The position numbers and the translations under genes are program-made. A DNA stretch of 64,000 nt from an uncultured Eubacteriales bacterium (GTDB taxonomy: Bacteria; Bacillota; Clostridia; Christensenellales; Aristaeellaceae): assembly GCA_902774025.1 (NCBI GenBank), contig CACYGY010000001.1, positions 1 through 64,000 on the forward strand, read 5' to 3'. Shown piece after piece: positions 1-17,953 of the stretch. A model generated the notes under the pieces. It searched no databases. It was given only the letters and a program-made list of their open reading frames with translations, and was not told the origin of the DNA. Position 1 is the first letter of the stretch; every line of letters starts with the position of its first letter.

Positions 1-308
1 ATGGCACCGTCCATCTGGGCGGCACCGGTGATCATGTTCTTCACATAGTCAGCGTGGCCGGGGCAGTCCACGTGGGCATAGTGGCGCTTGGCCGTCTCAT
101 ATTCCACGTGAGCGGTATTGATGGTAATTCCGCGGGCCTTTTCTTCGGGGGCCTTGTCGATGTCGTCATACTTCATGGCCTGAGCTTCGCCCTTCTGAGC
201 GAGGGTCATGGTGATGGCGGCGGTCAGCGTGGTCTTGCCATGGTCAACGTGGCCGATGGTGCCGATGTTGACATGAGGCTTCGTCCTTTGGAAATGCTCC
301 TTAGCCAT
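1..308 (-). CDS. tuf: Elongation factor Tu, N-terminal part (runs off the window)
   Basis: EF-Tu is the GTPase that delivers aminoacyl-tRNA to the ribosome. Only the first 102 residues are present; the gene continues past base 1. The N-terminus [20 protein letters not shown] is typical. The P-loop GHVDHGKT, the switch I threonine region ([14 protein letters not shown]) and the G3 motif DCPGH are all intact. The ATG at 308 is preceded by an AAGAGGAGG-type ribosome-binding site. It is the last gene of the minus-strand str operon, 36 bases after fusA. What follows tuf cannot be seen. Confidence 0.97.
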   Translation of the reverse strand, partial: MAKEHFQRTKPHVNIGTIGHVDHGKTTLTAAITMTLAQKGEAQAMKYDDIDKAPEEKARGITINTAHVEYETAKRHYAHVDCPGHADYVKNMITGAAQMDGA

Positions 309-344
309 GGGATATTCCTCCTCTTGTTGATCCAGTCAAAAGCG

Positions 345-2462
345 TCAGTTGACCTTGCGGCCGCGCTCGCCGATGATCTTCTCGGAAACGGACCTGGGGA
401 CTTCCTCATAGTGGTCAAACTGCATGGTGAACATGCCGCGTCCCTGAGTCCTCGAGCGCAGGTCGGTGGTATAGCCGAACATTTCGGCCAGGGGCACAAA
501 GGCATGGATGATATGGTCCAGGCCCCGCATTTCGGTCCCTTCCACACGACCGCGACGGCTGGACACATTGCCCATCACGTCGCCCAGGTACTGATCGGGT
601 ACAATGATCTCCACTTTCATCACGGGTTCCATCAGGCAGGGGTCCGCGTGTTTCACGGCTTCCTTGAATGCCATGGAACCGGCGATCTTGTAGGCAGCTT
701 CGGAAGAGTCCACATCGTGGTAGGAACCGTCCACCACGGCGGCCTTGAAGCCCACAACTTCGAAGCCTGCCAGGGCGCCGCCCTTGGCGGCTTCCCGGAT
801 GCCCTGATCGATGGCGGGAACGAATTCCTTGGGAATCACGCCGCCCACGATCCGGTTTTCAAATTCGTATTCCTTGCCGGGCTCCTGAGGATCGATTTCG
901 ATCCAGCAGTGGCCGTACTGGCCGTGGCCGCCGGTCTGGCGAACGAAACGTCCTTCCGCCTTTGCATGCTTCCGGATGGTTTCGCGGTAGGTCACCTGCG
1001 GCTTGCCCACCGTGGCCTCCACCTTGTACTCGCGCAGCAGACGGTCCACAATGATCTCCAGATGGAGCTCGCCCATACCGGCGATGATGGTCTGTCCGGT
1101 TTCCGCGTTGGTGTAGGTTTTGAAGGTGGGATCCTCTTCCGCCAGCTTCAGCAGTGCTATGGTCATCTTATCCTGACCCGCACGGGTCTTGGGCTCAATG
1201 GCCACCTCGATCACGGGGTCGGGGAAGATCATGGATTCCAGGATAATCTGATGATTCTCGTCGCACAGGGTGTCACCGGTGGTGGTGTCCTTCAGACCCA
1301 CCGCACCGGCAATCTCACCGGTGTAAATCTCGGGGATTTCCTCGCGGTGATTGGCGTGCATGAGAAGAATCCGGCTGATTCTTTCCCTCTTCTGCTTGGT
1401 GGAGTTCAGGACATAGCTGCCCGAGGAGACATGGCCTGAATACACCCGGAAGAACGCAAGCTTGCCCACAAAGGGATCGGTCATGATCTTGAAGGCCAGT
1501 GCGGAGAAAGGTTCATCATCGGAGGGATGCCGTTCCAGTTCCTTTTCGGGATCATCGGGATCGGTTCCCCGGATGGCCGGAATGTCCAGCGGGGAGGGCA
1601 TGTATTCGATGATGTTGTCCAGAAGGGGCTGAACGCCCTTGTTGCGGTAGGAGGTACCGCAGCACACGGGATTCATGGTGCATTCGATGGTGGCCTTCCG
1701 GACCGCGTTCTTGATTTCCTCCACCGTCAGCTCTTCACCGCCGAAGTATTTCTCCATCAGGGCATCGTCGGTCTCCGCGACCTTTTCCACGAGCTCATCA
1801 TGGTACTTCTGCGCGATTTCCATCATGTCCCCGGGGATCTCTTCATCCCGGACATCCTGGCCCAGATCGTCGTAGTAGATCTCAGCCCGCATGGTGATCA
1901 GGTCGATGATCCCGCGGAAGCTGCTCTCGGCACCGATGGGCAGCTGGATCGGAACTGCGTTGGAATTCAGCCGGTCCTTCATCATGTCGACCACGCGATA
2001 GAAGTCGGCGCCGGTGATGTCCATCTTGTTCACATAGGCCATCCGGGGAACCCGATAGGTCTCCGCCTGCTTCCAGACGGTTTCCGACTGAGGCTCCACG
2101 CCGCCCTTGGCACAGAAGACGCACACAGCGCCGTCCAGCACTCTCAGGGAGCGCTCCACCTCCACGGTGAAGTCCACGTGTCCGGGGGTGTCAATGATAT
2201 TGATCCGGTAGGTTTTGTCGTGATCCTCGGGATTCCGGGGATCGTGCCACATGCAGGTGGTGGCGGCACTGGTAATGGTGATGCCGCGCTCCTGCTCCTG
2301 GACCATCCAGTCCATGGTAGCGGCGCCCTCATGGGTCTCCCCCATCCTGTGAACCTTGCCGGTATAGAACAGAATCCGTTCGGTGGTTGTCGTCTTGCCG
2401 GCATCGATGTGTGCCATGATACCGATGTTGCGTACTCTCTCAAGAGGGTGACTCCTGGGCAT
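345..2462 (-). CDS. fusA: Elongation factor G
   Basis: EF-G is the translocation GTPase and also acts in ribosome recycling. At 705 residues it has the usual full length. The G-domain motifs are present: [15 protein letters not shown] near residue 16, DTPGHVDF for G3 and NKMD for G4. The C-terminal domain carries the conserved [16 protein letters not shown] segment. It lies between rpsG (36 bases upstream) and tuf in the str operon, in conserved order, so the paralogue EF-G2 is unlikely. Confidence 0.98.
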   Translation of the reverse strand: MPRSHPLERVRNIGIMAHIDAGKTTTTERILFYTGKVHRMGETHEGAATMDWMVQEQERGITITSAATTCMWHDPRNPEDHDKTYRINIIDTPGHVDFTVEVERSLRVLDGAVCVFCAKGGVEPQSETVWKQAETYRVPRMAYVNKMDITGADFYRVVDMMKDRLNSNAVPIQLPIGAESSFRGIIDLITMRAEIYYDDLGQDVRDEEIPGDMMEIAQKYHDELVEKVAETDDALMEKYFGGEELTVEEIKNAVRKATIECTMNPVCCGTSYRNKGVQPLLDNIIEYMPSPLDIPAIRGTDPDDPEKELERHPSDDEPFSALAFKIMTDPFVGKLAFFRVYSGHVSSGSYVLNSTKQKRERISRILLMHANHREEIPEIYTGEIAGAVGLKDTTTGDTLCDENHQIILESMIFPDPVIEVAIEPKTRAGQDKMTIALLKLAEEDPTFKTYTNAETGQTIIAGMGELHLEIIVDRLLREYKVEATVGKPQVTYRETIRKHAKAEGRFVRQTGGHGQYGHCWIEIDPQEPGKEYEFENRIVGGVIPKEFVPAIDQGIREAAKGGALAGFEVVGFKAAVVDGSYHDVDSSEAAYKIAGSMAFKEAVKHADPCLMEPVMKVEIIVPDQYLGDVMGNVSSRRGRVEGTEMRGLDHIIHAFVPLAEMFGYTTDLRSRTQGRGMFTMQFDHYEEVPRSVSEKIIGERGRKVN

Positions 2463-2498
2463 ATGAGTGAAACTCCTTTCTGGGAAAGGCGGACGCGA

Positions 2499-2969
2499 TT
2501 ACCAGCGATAATGCGCAAAGGCCTTGTTGGCTTCCGCCATACGATGCATTTCTTCCTTACGCTTTACCGCGCTGCCGGTATTGTTGGCAGCGTCCATGAT
2601 TTCACCGGCCAGGCGTTCAGACATGGTCTTCTCACCGCGCTTACGGGCAAAATCAACAATCCAGCGGAGCGCCAGGGTCTGACGGCGCTCAGGGCGGATC
2701 TCCATAGGCACCTGATAGGTCGCGCCGCCCACACGGCGGGCCTTGACTTCCAGGGAAGGGGCAACATTGGACAGAGCGGCGGTGAACACCTCATTGGCGT
2801 CCTTGCCGGTCTTCTTTGCAACGGTTTCAAAGGCCGTGTAGCACACGTTCTGCGCGACACCGCGCTTGCCGTCCAGCATGATCTGGTTGATCAGCTTTGT
2901 GGCGACTGTCGTTCCCAGAACGGGATCCGGCAGCACCTCACGCTTCGGTACATTACCGCGACGGGGCAT
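2499..2969 (-). CDS. rpsG: 30S ribosomal protein S7
   Basis: S7 is a primary binder that nucleates the 30S head. At 156 residues it is normal length for bacteria. The start [16 protein letters not shown], the segment GAT(Y)[11 protein letters not shown] and the end [12 protein letters not shown] are diagnostic. A gap of 203 bases separates it from rpsL upstream, longer than other gaps in this operon. I see no convincing promoter or terminator in that gap. In E. coli S7 represses translation from the rpsL-rpsG spacer, so the gap could hold a similar leader structure (inference only). Confidence 0.98.
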   Translation of the reverse strand: MPRRGNVPKREVLPDPVLGTTVATKLINQIMLDGKRGVAQNVCYTAFETVAKKTGKDANEVFTAALSNVAPSLEVKARRVGGATYQVPMEIRPERRQTLALRWIVDFARKRGEKTMSERLAGEIMDAANNTGSAVKRKEEMHRMAEANKAFAHYRW

Positions 2970-3172
2970 AATAATTCCCTCCTCATCATACTTCGTTGTG
3001 CGGCTCAGGTCATGCCCTCCCGCTGATCCGTGTCAGCATCACGGATACTGCCTTCGATTTCAGGCTGAACCGGCCGTCTCCGCATGTCCCGCCTCTGTCC
3101 GGTTCCAGGGACAAAGGGAAACATCCGAAAACGCATCTCCGGCTCCGGGGCTTCCGGCATGCAGGTACTGTC

Positions 3173-3547
3173 TTACTTCTTGGGCCGCTTGGCGCCGTAG
3201 CGGGAACGGGCCTGCATTCTCTTTGCCACGCCAGCCGTATCCAGCGCGCCGCGGATGATGTGATAACGCACACCGGGCAGGTCACGGACACGTCCGCCGC
3301 GAATCAGCACCACGCTGTGCTCCTGCAGGTTGTGACCCTCGCCAGGAATATAGCAGGTACCTTCGATGGAGTTCGTCAGGCGGATACGGGCGATTTTCCG
3401 GAGAGCGGAATTCGGCTTTTTGGGCGTTGTGGTCTTCACGCTCAGGCACACACCGCGCTTCTGAGGGCAGCCCTGCAGAATCGGCGCAGTGGACTTGTTC
3501 GTTGCCTTTTCCCGTCCCTTACGGATCAACTGATTGATCGTAGGCAT
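3173..3547 (-). CDS. rpsL: 30S ribosomal protein S12
   Basis: S12 sits at the decoding centre and controls accuracy. Its 124 residues start [14 protein letters not shown] and end in a basic tail ([11 protein letters not shown]). The loop [13 protein letters not shown] keeps the lysine equivalent to E. coli K43. The second conserved loop reads [14 protein letters not shown], so an arginine occupies the position of the E. coli lysine at 88, a replacement known from streptomycin-resistant mutants. It is the second gene of the str operon, 73 bases after the L7Ae-type gene. Confidence 0.98.
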   Translation of the reverse strand: MPTINQLIRKGREKATNKSTAPILQGCPQKRGVCLSVKTTTPKKPNSALRKIARIRLTNSIEGTCYIPGEGHNLQEHSVVLIRGGRVRDLPGVRYHIIRGALDTAGVAKRMQARSRYGAKRPKK

Positions 3548-3620
3548 TGAAGCACCTCCAAATGTGATATCCCCTAAATTTCCGCAACCCTCGGAAACTT
3601 GCAGGCTTGGTGAATCGGCC

Positions 3621-3866
3621 TTACAGCCGCGGCAGTCCCGCAGCAGCCGCGGCGACTTCCACGCCGCAGGCCCGTCCCAGCTCGGCCATGCTGGGTACGC
3701 GTTTTACAGGAATCCCGGCACTCTCAGCGGCCCGGGTCACCCTCTGAAACAGGAAGGTGTCCGTGTCCTCCGCCACATAAACGCAGGCCAGGGCGGCATC
3801 ACGGATGCCCCGCAGCACAGCGCGGGTCCCCACAACCCTGTCGGATCGGGTTTTCAGTACTTCCAT
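3621..3866 (-). CDS. L7Ae/L30e-family ribosomal-type protein (RplGB/YbxF-like)
   Basis: A small K-turn RNA-binding-type protein of about 81 residues. It is recognised by the pattern [26 protein letters not shown], matching L7Ae/L30e/S12e/Gadd45 proteins, and by its place immediately before rpsL, where YbxF/RplGB lies in Bacillota. The ATG at 3866 has a GGGAGG-type ribosome-binding site. An in-frame start 36 bases further upstream (3902) has none and would fall close to the promoter, so I reject it. It is the first gene of the operon. The tail is short and alanine-rich. Confidence 0.85.
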   Translation of the reverse strand: MEVLKTRSDRVVGTRAVLRGIRDAALACVYVAEDTDTFLFQRVTRAAESAGIPVKRVPSMAELGRACGVEVAAAAAGLPRL

Positions 3867-3940
3867 CCTTCTCTGCCTCCCGTCTGCACAGGGCGCGCTC
3901 AAAAAGAACGCACCACAAAAGTGCGGAATTCAACCTGTGC

Positions 3941-3969
3941 ATCCTATCATGATTTTCCGAGACTGTCAA
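3941..3969 (-). promoter_or_regulatory. Sigma-A promoter of the str operon
   Basis: On the minus strand TTGACA (3964-3969) and TAGGAT (3941-3946) are 17 bases apart. They lie about 75 bases upstream of the RplGB-like start and after the terminator of the preceding gene. Transcription should start near 3934. Confidence 0.75.
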
Positions 3970-4015
3970 CGGATTCCTGCCGGTGCGGGGAAGAAAAATC
4001 CTCCCCTTTGTCCGG

Positions 4016-4042
4016 AAAAAAGGACCGGCTGCGCGCCGGTCC
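4016..4042 (-). terminator. Intrinsic terminator after the MBL-fold gene
   Basis: Read on the minus strand, an 8-bp perfect stem GGACCGGC/GCCGGTCC with a 5-base loop is followed by six Ts. It separates the metallo-beta-lactamase-fold gene from the str promoter. Confidence 0.85.
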
Positions 4043-4065
4043 GGGTTTTCCGTTTTTCCGCAGGA

Positions 4066-5142
4066 TCATTCTTCCTCTTTAATACGCTGCGCCACCCAGG
4101 TTCTGCCGTCGGTCCTCAGGAGAATCGGGCCGTCCCAGGTCGCCGCCCAGGGCCAGCCCTTGCTGTCCATGTCCGCCTTCCCGCTCCGTGCCCGGTCATC
4201 GCTGGTGACAATGGCCAGGCGCATGTGCAGATGCCGCCAGAACTCATGGACCATGGGATCCTTTCCGTGGTGGGGATATTTCAGGATGTCGCACGCCAGT
4301 TCCTTTCCCGGTATGTTCTCCCCCGCCATTCTCAGGCCCTTCCGTTCCAGGTCCCCGGCAAAGATCATCACCCTGTCCCGGTACTGCAGGCGCAGAAGGC
4401 CGGAGCGGTCATTGACGGAATCCTTTTCTTCCGATTTTATATAGGCCCGGAGATATGCCTCCCCGATCCTCCAGCCGTCCCCGTCAAAATAGTGTTCCAC
4501 CAGAATATCCCTCTCCTGACAGAGGCGGATCAGGCTTTTCATGGTATCATTCTCGTCCTCGTCAAAGGAGATGAGCACCCGGTCCACCTGAAAGCGGTCG
4601 GAAACAGTCCGGAATCCCCCCGCGTGGTCCGGGTGGGGATGGGTCAGCAGCAGGGTGTCGATACGGTCCACCCGCCGCTCTTCCAGCATGCTCACCACGC
4701 TGGCCCCCATTTTCTCCGTGCCGCAGTCGATGAGCCAGGTTTCCCCCGCCAGGCGGATCATGCAGGCATCGCATTCGCGGATTTTCGGGAAACAGACTTC
4801 CATGACATCCGACCAGGCAGGGAAGACAAAGCCGGATGTGTCCTCCCCGTGCAGTCCGTCGATGAGCACCGGAGGCTGTGCCGTGGGAAGAAGCGTGTCC
4901 CCCGCATGGGAACGGGCACCCGTCACCTCCACCCTGTCCGGGTCCCCCCCGGACAGATCCGTGGCGGTGGCCAGTTCAGCCCTCAGGTCCGTGGAGGTCG
5001 CCAGAGCCGCACCCGAAGAGGCAGCCGGGTCCGCCAGGGCCAACTCGGCGGCAAGGAGGAGGAAAAGAATCCACCCCGCCAGGCAGATCCCGGCTTTCCC
5101 CACGGCCTTCCCCATCCTTTTCCCGTACATTCTGAACCGCAT
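4066..5142 (-). CDS. Exported ComEC-like metallo-beta-lactamase-fold protein
   Basis: Predicted secreted or membrane-anchored metal-dependent hydrolase related to the C-terminal domain of ComEC/Rec2. From the ATG at 5142 it has 358 residues: a basic N-terminus and hydrophobic stretch (about 21-38) ending in ALA, a low-complexity Ala/Thr/Ser segment, then the MBL fold. The metal motif HPHPDH (about 168-173), the distal IFAGD and the YPHHG motif are present. The frame is open to 5232, but that longer version would cover the rpoB promoter and gives a poorer signal peptide. It stands alone between rpoB (divergent) and the str operon. Substrate unknown. ComEC homologues of this kind are known as nucleases or exported hydrolases. 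Confidence 0.8.
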   Translation of the reverse strand: MRFRMYGKRMGKAVGKAGICLAGWILFLLLAAELALADPAASSGAALATSTDLRAELATATDLSGGDPDRVEVTGARSHAGDTLLPTAQPPVLIDGLHGEDTSGFVFPAWSDVMEVCFPKIRECDACMIRLAGETWLIDCGTEKMGASVVSMLEERRVDRIDTLLLTHPHPDHAGGFRTVSDRFQVDRVLISFDEDENDTMKSLIRLCQERDILVEHYFDGDGWRIGEAYLRAYIKSEEKDSVNDRSGLLRLQYRDRVMIFAGDLERKGLRMAGENIPGKELACDILKYPHHGKDPMVHEFWRHLHMRLAIVTSDDRARSGKADMDSKGWPWAATWDGPILLRTDGRTWVAQRIKEEE

Positions 5143-5196
5143 CCCGCTCTCTGTGTCATTCTCAAAATAAAAAATCGGCTGATCCGACGAAACCCG

Positions 5197-5225
5197 TTGA
5201 CAGGCTGATGAATTTTTGCTAGACT
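5197..5225 (+). promoter_or_regulatory. Sigma-A promoter of rpoBC
   Basis: TTGACA (5197-5202) and TAGACT (5220-5225) are separated by 17 bases. The predicted start near 5232 leaves a leader of about 135 bases before rpoB. No rplJL-type genes precede rpoB, so it probably depends on this promoter. Confidence 0.75.
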
Positions 5226-5367
5226 GTATCATTGAGTCAGTGTCCTCTGCTCACGCTTTTTCAGGTTGCAAAAAGATTCTACACTTTTGCGCCTGTCTTG
5301 GCAAGAGTTAATTCCTGAAACCCGGGAACTCGGCACTGTCGGACATAAAAAGGGGTGATGGCTTTCT

Positions 5368-9093
<3,726 letters not shown>

Positions 9094-9152
9094 GCACCCC
9101 GGCCGCCTCGCGCGGCTTCTGAACGGATAGACCGAAGGGAGCGTGAACCCTT

Positions 9153-12740
<3,588 letters not shown>

Positions 12741-12748
12741 AGCCAGTC

Positions 12749-12780
12749 AGGGAAGGCTGTTCCGTTCAGCCTTCCCTTTC
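12749..12780 (+). terminator. Terminator of rpoBC
   Basis: An 11-bp perfect stem AGGGAAGGCTG/CAGCCTTCCCT with a 7-base loop begins 8 bases after the rpoC stop. The T-run that follows is weak (TTCATTT), so read-through into the kinase gene is possible. Confidence 0.7.
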
Positions 12781-12798
12781 ATTTGAGCGGAGGTATGC

Positions 12799-13293
12799 AT
12801 GAACAATCTGGTACTCATCGGCATGCCCGGCAGCGGGAAGACCACCATATCCAAAGAGCTGGCCCGCAGGCTTTCCGTAGCCTGCATTGACACGGACCGG
12901 GTCATCGAAGCGGAAATGGGCATGCCCCTGTCCCGGATCCTGGATGTGTATGGGGATGACGGATTCCGGGAGATCGAAAACAGGATCAATGCCTCCATAT
13001 CCCCCCGCCGGGCCGTGATCGCCCCGGGCGGAAGCGTAATCTACGGCAGGGAGGCCATGGAGCACTACCGGCGAATCGCCCGGGTCATCTATCTGGAAAT
13101 CGACTGTGACGCGCTGCTCCAGCGCCTGGGGGATCTGCACAGCCGGGGGGTGACCATCCGCCCGGGACAGACCTTTCAGGACCTGTATGATGAACGCTGT
13201 CCCCTGTACCGCCAGTGGGCGGACATGGTGGTGGAGACCGCAGACCGCTCTCCCTTTGAGATCGTCCGGGAAATTCTGCGCCGCCTCCGGTAG
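12799..13293 (+). CDS. aroK: Shikimate kinase-like P-loop kinase
   Basis: Small P-loop kinase of 164 residues, best matched to shikimate kinase, which phosphorylates shikimate on the chorismate path. The Walker A is GMPGSGKT (residues 8-15). DTDRVIE and YGDDGFREIE match the shikimate-binding motifs. The usual GGG glycine motif reads APGGSVI, and the lid arginine segment is RGVTIRPGQTF, so it belongs to a divergent branch. No other aromatic amino-acid gene is near. The start follows GCGGAGG. It may be read through from rpoC, since no clear promoter of its own is visible. Another small-molecule kinase activity remains possible. Confidence 0.75.
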   Translation: MNNLVLIGMPGSGKTTISKELARRLSVACIDTDRVIEAEMGMPLSRILDVYGDDGFREIENRINASISPRRAVIAPGGSVIYGREAMEHYRRIARVIYLEIDCDALLQRLGDLHSRGVTIRPGQTFQDLYDERCPLYRQWADMVVETADRSPFEIVREILRRLR

Positions 13294-13343
13294 AAACGCG
13301 GTGATTTTGCCGCATTTCACATGAAAACGCTCCGTCTTTTCCG

Positions 13344-13371
13344 TTGAAATCGCGGTTCGTTGTGTTATCAT
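13344..13371 (+). promoter_or_regulatory. Promoter of the topoisomerase pair
   Basis: TTGAAA (13344-13349) and TATCAT (13366-13371) are 16 bases apart, about 50 bases upstream of the B-subunit ATG. Confidence 0.6.
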
Positions 13372-13421
13372 GAAGTGTACCGGATCAGAAGGTTCCGGAA
13401 ATCTGGACAAGGAGTCTGATT

Positions 13422-15404
13422 ATGGCAGAACAGTACAATGCCGGTCAAATCCAGGTGCTGGAGGGGCTGGAGGCCGTACGGCTTCGTCCCGGCATGTATA
13501 TCGGCACCACCTCTTCCAGAGGACTGCATCACCTGCTCTGGGAGATTGTGGACAACGCCATTGATGAGGCCAGCAACGGGTATGCCGACCGGATTCATGT
13601 CACATTGCATCAGGATGGTTCCGCCTCGGTCTATGACAACGGCCGGGGCGTTCCTGTGGATGTGCACCCCACGCTGGGCATCACCGGCGTGGAGGTGATC
13701 TACACCCGTCTTCATGCGGGGGGCAAGTTCAACCATGACAACTATCAGTACACCGGCGGTCTCCACGGCGTGGGCGCCTCGGTAGTGAACGCCCTGAGTT
13801 CCTGGATGACGGTGGATGTATTCCTGAACTGGACCCATTACCGCATGGCCTTCGCCTCCACCACGGACCCGAAGACCGGCAAGGTGCACGCCGGCGAGCC
13901 CACCGGGCCCCTTGAAAAGCTGGGGAACACCCGGAAAAAGGGGACTCTGGTGCGCTTTCTGCCGGATCCCACCATTTTCGAGGACGTCGTTTTCCATCAG
14001 GAACTGGTAGCCCGGCGGCTGCAGGAACTGGCCTATCTGAACCGGGGACTGCAGATTGTCCTCACGGATGAAAGGGTCACGGATCCCGCCAGACGGGAAA
14101 TGTCCTTCCGGTATGAGGGCGGCATTTCCGACTATGTCCGCTACCTGAACGAGGACAAGACCCTCCTCAGCGACGAGGTGATCTACCTGGAAGGCCGCAG
14201 GGACGACATCCTCTGCATGGCGGCCATCCAGTACAATGACGGCTATACGGAAAACCTGTACTCCTATGTGAACAACATTCCCACCTCCGAGGGCGGCACC
14301 CACGAGACGGGCTTCAAAACAGCCTTCACCCGGGTTTTCAACGACTACGCCCGCCGCACCGGCCGCCTGAAGGACAAGGATGAAAAGCTCAACGGTGAGG
14401 ATTTCCGGGAAGGCCTCAGCTGCGTCCTCCTCACCATGGTGCCCAATCCCCAGTTCGAGGGCCAGACCAAGGGCAGGCTGGGCAACAGCGAGGTGCGGCC
14501 CGCGGTGGAGGGCATCATCACCGAAAAGCTCATCGACTGGCTGGACAATCTGAAGAATCAGGACATGGCCAACCGGATTCTGGAAAAAGCCATCCGGGCG
14601 GCCCAGGCCCGGGACGCGGCACGGAAAACCCTGGAAACCCGCCGCCGGACCAACGCCCTGGAGGCCACGCCCCTGGTGGGCAAGCTCAGCGCAGCCCGGG
14701 GAAGGCATCCCGAGGACAACGAACTGTTCATCGTGGAGGGCGATTCCGCAGGCGGCAGCGCCAAGCAGGGCCGGGACAGCCGTTTCCAGGCCATCCTTCC
14801 CCTGCGGGGCAAACCGCTGAATGTGGAAAAAAAGCGCCTGGACCAGGTATTGTCCAATGAAGAGTTCCGCTCCCTGATTACCGCCCTGGGCACCTCCATT
14901 GACGCCACATTCTCCCTGTCCGCCCTGAAGTACCACAAGGTCATCATCCTCTCCGACGCGGACCAGGACGGGGCACATATCCGGGCCATCCTTCTCACCT
15001 TCTTCTTCCGGTACATGAAGGAACTCATCACCGCGGGCCATGTCTACATCGGCATGCCCCCCCTGTACCGGGTGCAGAAGGGCAGTCAGATCTGGTACGC
15101 CTATGACGACAGGGAACTGGAGAAAATCACCTCCAAAGCCGGCAGAGGCTACCAGCTGCAGCGCTACAAGGGTCTTGGCGAGATGAATCCCGAACAGCTC
15201 TGGGCCACCACCATGGACCCCGCCCAGCGCAAGCTCATGAAGGTGACCATTGAGGACGCCGCCCAGGCCGACCGCCTGGTCACCATTCTCATGGGAGACA
15301 AGGTGGATCCCCGCCGGGCCTACATCTCCCAGCACGCGGATTTCAACCGGAAGGACCAGTTTGAGGAAAAAACCCGCAAGGCCACCGGTGAAAGGAGCGT
15401 GTGA
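13422..15404 (+). CDS. gyrB: DNA gyrase/topoisomerase IV subunit B
   Basis: ATPase subunit of a type IIA topoisomerase, 660 residues. The GHKL ATP site is seen in [18 protein letters not shown] and [13 protein letters not shown]. The Toprim domain has [14 protein letters not shown] and [11 protein letters not shown], and the C-terminal part has [15 protein letters not shown]. By sequence alone it could be GyrB or ParE. The gyrase label rests on the adjacent A subunit, which has a GyrA box. It ends 2 bases before that subunit, so the pair is translated together. No dnaA, dnaN or recF is near, unlike the standard gyrBA locus at oriC. Confidence 0.85.
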   Translation: MAEQYNAGQIQVLEGLEAVRLRPGMYIGTTSSRGLHHLLWEIVDNAIDEASNGYADRIHVTLHQDGSASVYDNGRGVPVDVHPTLGITGVEVIYTRLHAGGKFNHDNYQYTGGLHGVGASVVNALSSWMTVDVFLNWTHYRMAFASTTDPKTGKVHAGEPTGPLEKLGNTRKKGTLVRFLPDPTIFEDVVFHQELVARRLQELAYLNRGLQIVLTDERVTDPARREMSFRYEGGISDYVRYLNEDKTLLSDEVIYLEGRRDDILCMAAIQYNDGYTENLYSYVNNIPTSEGGTHETGFKTAFTRVFNDYARRTGRLKDKDEKLNGEDFREGLSCVLLTMVPNPQFEGQTKGRLGNSEVRPAVEGIITEKLIDWLDNLKNQDMANRILEKAIRAAQARDAARKTLETRRRTNALEATPLVGKLSAARGRHPEDNELFIVEGDSAGGSAKQGRDSRFQAILPLRGKPLNVEKKRLDQVLSNEEFRSLITALGTSIDATFSLSALKYHKVIILSDADQDGAHIRAILLTFFFRYMKELITAGHVYIGMPPLYRVQKGSQIWYAYDDRELEKITSKAGRGYQLQRYKGLGEMNPEQLWATTMDPAQRKLMKVTIEDAAQADRLVTILMGDKVDPRRAYISQHADFNRKDQFEEKTRKATGERSV

Positions 15405-15406
15405 TC

Positions 15407-17905
15407 ATGGCCCGCAGAAACGATTCCGACAAGCCCATCGTGAAGGATGATCCCTCCAGGATCCTGCCCATGACCATGGAAGATGTGATGCACAATTCCA
15501 TGATCCCCTATGCGGAGCATGTCATCCTGGAGCGGGCCCTGCCCCGGGTGGAAGACGGCCTCAAGCCCGTGCAGAGGCGGATTCTCTATACCATGCTGGA
15601 GCTGGGCACCACGCCGGACAAGCCCCACAGGAAATGCGCCCGCATTGTGGGTGACTGTCTGGGCAAATACCACCCCCACGGCGATACTTCCGTCTATGAC
15701 GCCCTGGTGCGCATGGCCCAGCCCTTCTCCATGCGGGGCCCCCTTGTGGACGGGCACGGCAACTTCGGTTCCATTGACGGGGACAGCGCCGCCGCCATGC
15801 GCTACACGGAAGCCCGCATGGCCCCCCTGGCCCTGCAGATGCTCAGGGATATTGAAAAGGATACGGTTTCCTTCTCCCTGAACTTTGACGACTCCCTGAA
15901 GGAGCCGGATATCCTCCCCGCCCGTTTCCCCAACCTGCTTGTCAACGGCGCCACCGGCATTGCCGTGGGCCTGGCCACCAGCATTCCCCCTCATAACCTG
16001 GGGGAAACCTGCCGGGCCGTCATCGCCCAGATTCACAACCCCGACATATCCCTGGACGAACTCATGGAGATTCTCCCCGGTCCGGATTTTCCCACCGGCG
16101 GAATTCTGGTGAAGAATGACGAGATCCGACAGGGCTATGAAACCGGGCGAAGCAAGCTGTCGGTGCGCGCCCGGGTGCACGTGGAGGAGGGTGCCTCCGG
16201 ACGGAAGCTTCTGGTTATCACGGAGGTCCCCTATCAGGTGAACAAGGCGCAGATGCTGGAGAAAATCCATCATCTCACCGAGGAAAAGAAATCCGCCCTC
16301 AGCGGCGTCTATGACATCCGGGACGAATCGGACAGAATGGGCATGCGGGCCGTCATCGAGCTGCGGAAGGACACGGATGTTGAGAAGACCCTGGCCTACC
16401 TGTACAAGTATTCGGACCTTCAGGTCACCTTCGGGGTGAACATCGTAGCCATTGCCGAAGGCAAGCCTCAGCAGATGAGCCTGAAAGCTGTCCTGCAGGC
16501 CTTCATTCAGCACCAGAAGAACGTGGTCACCCGCAGAACACAGTTCGAACTGAAGCAGGCCCAGGCCCGGGCCCATATCCTGGAAGGGCTCATTGTGGCG
16601 GTGGATAACCTGGACGAGGTGATCCGCCTCATCCGCGCCAGCAAAAATCCCAAGGAAGCACGGGAAGCCCTCATGGCCAGTTTCCCCCTGGACGAGGTGC
16701 AGGCCCAGGCCATTCTGGACATGCGTCTGCAGCGCCTGACCAATCTGGAAATCCTCGCCCTGCGCAGGGAATACGAGGAACTGCAGAAGCTCATCCGGAA
16801 GCTGGAAGGCATCCTGGGAAGTGAAAAGAAACTCCTGCAGGTGATCTGTACGGAACTGGAAGAGGTGATCCGCACCTTTGACGATCCCCGCCGCACCACC
16901 ATTGAACAGGTGGAGGATGTGGCCCTGGATCCCGTGGAGAATCAGAAAGCCGTGGAGGATGTGATCCTGGCCTTCACCCGGGCCGGTCAGCTCAAGCGCA
17001 TGCAGCCCGCCCAGTTCAGGCGCCAGGGCCTGCCCGCGCCTCAGGATGACCTGCGGGAATCCCCCCTGTGGCAGTGGGAGGCCCGGACGGATCAGACGCT
17101 CCTGATCTTCACCGACAGGGGGAACTGTTATCCCCTGAAGGTGGACAGCCTTCAGGAGGTCCGGCCAAAGGACAGAGGTTCTCAGCTGCAGGGCATGCTC
17201 AAGGATCTGGGCAATGAGGAAAAGCCCGTGAGCATGATTCTGATGAAGAGCGGGGAAACGCAGAACGAAAAGGATCTGCTCATGATCACCCGCGGGGGCA
17301 TGATCAAGCGGACCGCCTTCTCCGAATACGACGTCCGCTCCAGGCAGTTCACTGCCCTGAACCTGAAGGAAGGGGATTCCCTGCTTTCCATCCTGCGGCC
17401 CGGTGAGGAGCCGGATCTGCTGCTGATCTCCCGCCTTGGCATGTCCATCCGTTTCCCCCTTTCCGATGTGCCTGTTCAGGGTCGCAACTCCCGGGGCGTC
17501 ATCGGCATGCAGCTGGATGAAAAGGATGAAATCATTGCTTCGGGCCTGCCCGCGCCCGCCGGTCATGTGCTGCTTTTCTCCGAGCGGGGCTTTGTCCTTA
17601 GGAACATGGCCTTCTCCTTTGAAAACCAGCGCCGTGGCGGCAAGGGCTGCCGCTGTTATGACTTCAACAAGAACGGCTCCAACGGCCGGTATCTGGTGGA
17701 CGCTTTCCTTGTGGACGAACCTGATACCCTGGATTTTCTCCTTGTCCAGGCCAAAGGCGGCATCAGCCGCTTCAGCGCCTCCTCCGTCCTTCTCCGTCCC
17801 CGGGCCGGCCGGGCCATGCCCTGCGTCGTCGCCCTGCCGGACGACCCGGTGGAACAGGTGCTGACCATCCCCACGGATGTGCCCGGGGAAGAACCCGTTT
17901 CTTGA
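15407..17905 (+). CDS. gyrA: DNA gyrase/topoisomerase IV subunit A
   Basis: DNA-cleaving subunit, 832 residues. It contains [19 protein letters not shown] in the quinolone region and the catalytic tyrosine in [12 protein letters not shown]-terminal beta-pinwheel follows. The pinwheel carries QRRGGKG, a canonical GyrA box, which supports DNA wrapping and negative supercoiling rather than pure decatenation. The position equivalent to E. coli S83 is threonine, as in Pseudomonas. The ATG at 15407 sits 8 bases after AAAGGAG. A GTG at 15401 is too close to that site. Topoisomerase IV is the alternative if another gyrBA copy exists elsewhere. Confidence 0.85.
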   Translation: MARRNDSDKPIVKDDPSRILPMTMEDVMHNSMIPYAEHVILERALPRVEDGLKPVQRRILYTMLELGTTPDKPHRKCARIVGDCLGKYHPHGDTSVYDALVRMAQPFSMRGPLVDGHGNFGSIDGDSAAAMRYTEARMAPLALQMLRDIEKDTVSFSLNFDDSLKEPDILPARFPNLLVNGATGIAVGLATSIPPHNLGETCRAVIAQIHNPDISLDELMEILPGPDFPTGGILVKNDEIRQGYETGRSKLSVRARVHVEEGASGRKLLVITEVPYQVNKAQMLEKIHHLTEEKKSALSGVYDIRDESDRMGMRAVIELRKDTDVEKTLAYLYKYSDLQVTFGVNIVAIAEGKPQQMSLKAVLQAFIQHQKNVVTRRTQFELKQAQARAHILEGLIVAVDNLDEVIRLIRASKNPKEAREALMASFPLDEVQAQAILDMRLQRLTNLEILALRREYEELQKLIRKLEGILGSEKKLLQVICTELEEVIRTFDDPRRTTIEQVEDVALDPVENQKAVEDVILAFTRAGQLKRMQPAQFRRQGLPAPQDDLRESPLWQWEARTDQTLLIFTDRGNCYPLKVDSLQEVRPKDRGSQLQGMLKDLGNEEKPVSMILMKSGETQNEKDLLMITRGGMIKRTAFSEYDVRSRQFTALNLKEGDSLLSILRPGEEPDLLLISRLGMSIRFPLSDVPVQGRNSRGVIGMQLDEKDEIIASGLPAPAGHVLLFSERGFVLRNMAFSFENQRRGGKGCRCYDFNKNGSNGRYLVDAFLVDEPDTLDFLLVQAKGGISRFSASSVLLRPRAGRAMPCVVALPDDPVEQVLTIPTDVPGEEPVS

Positions 17906-17930
17906 AAAGCGAACAGTGATGTGATAACAT
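17902..17930 (+). promoter_or_regulatory. Promoter of the DUF4097-ybaB-recR unit
   Basis: TTGAAA (17902-17907) overlaps the end of the topoisomerase A gene. TAACAT (17925-17930) follows 17 bases later. The leader would be only about 17 bases, with the ribosome-binding site right behind the start point. Confidence 0.6.
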
Positions 17931-17953
17931 TCCCGTCTGACAGGAGGGATACA

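Noticed and set aside
54..1439. Open frame on the plus strand opposite fusA and tuf
   Set aside because: It is a shadow of the elongation factor genes, with no start signal and no recognisable domain.
2970..3172. Possible promoter or small gene between rpsL and rpsG
   Set aside because: No -35/-10 pair, ribosome-binding site with frame, or T-tailed hairpin could be supported.
5143..5232. Upstream extension of the MBL-fold gene to 5232
   Set aside because: It would cover both boxes of the rpoB promoter and spoil the signal peptide.
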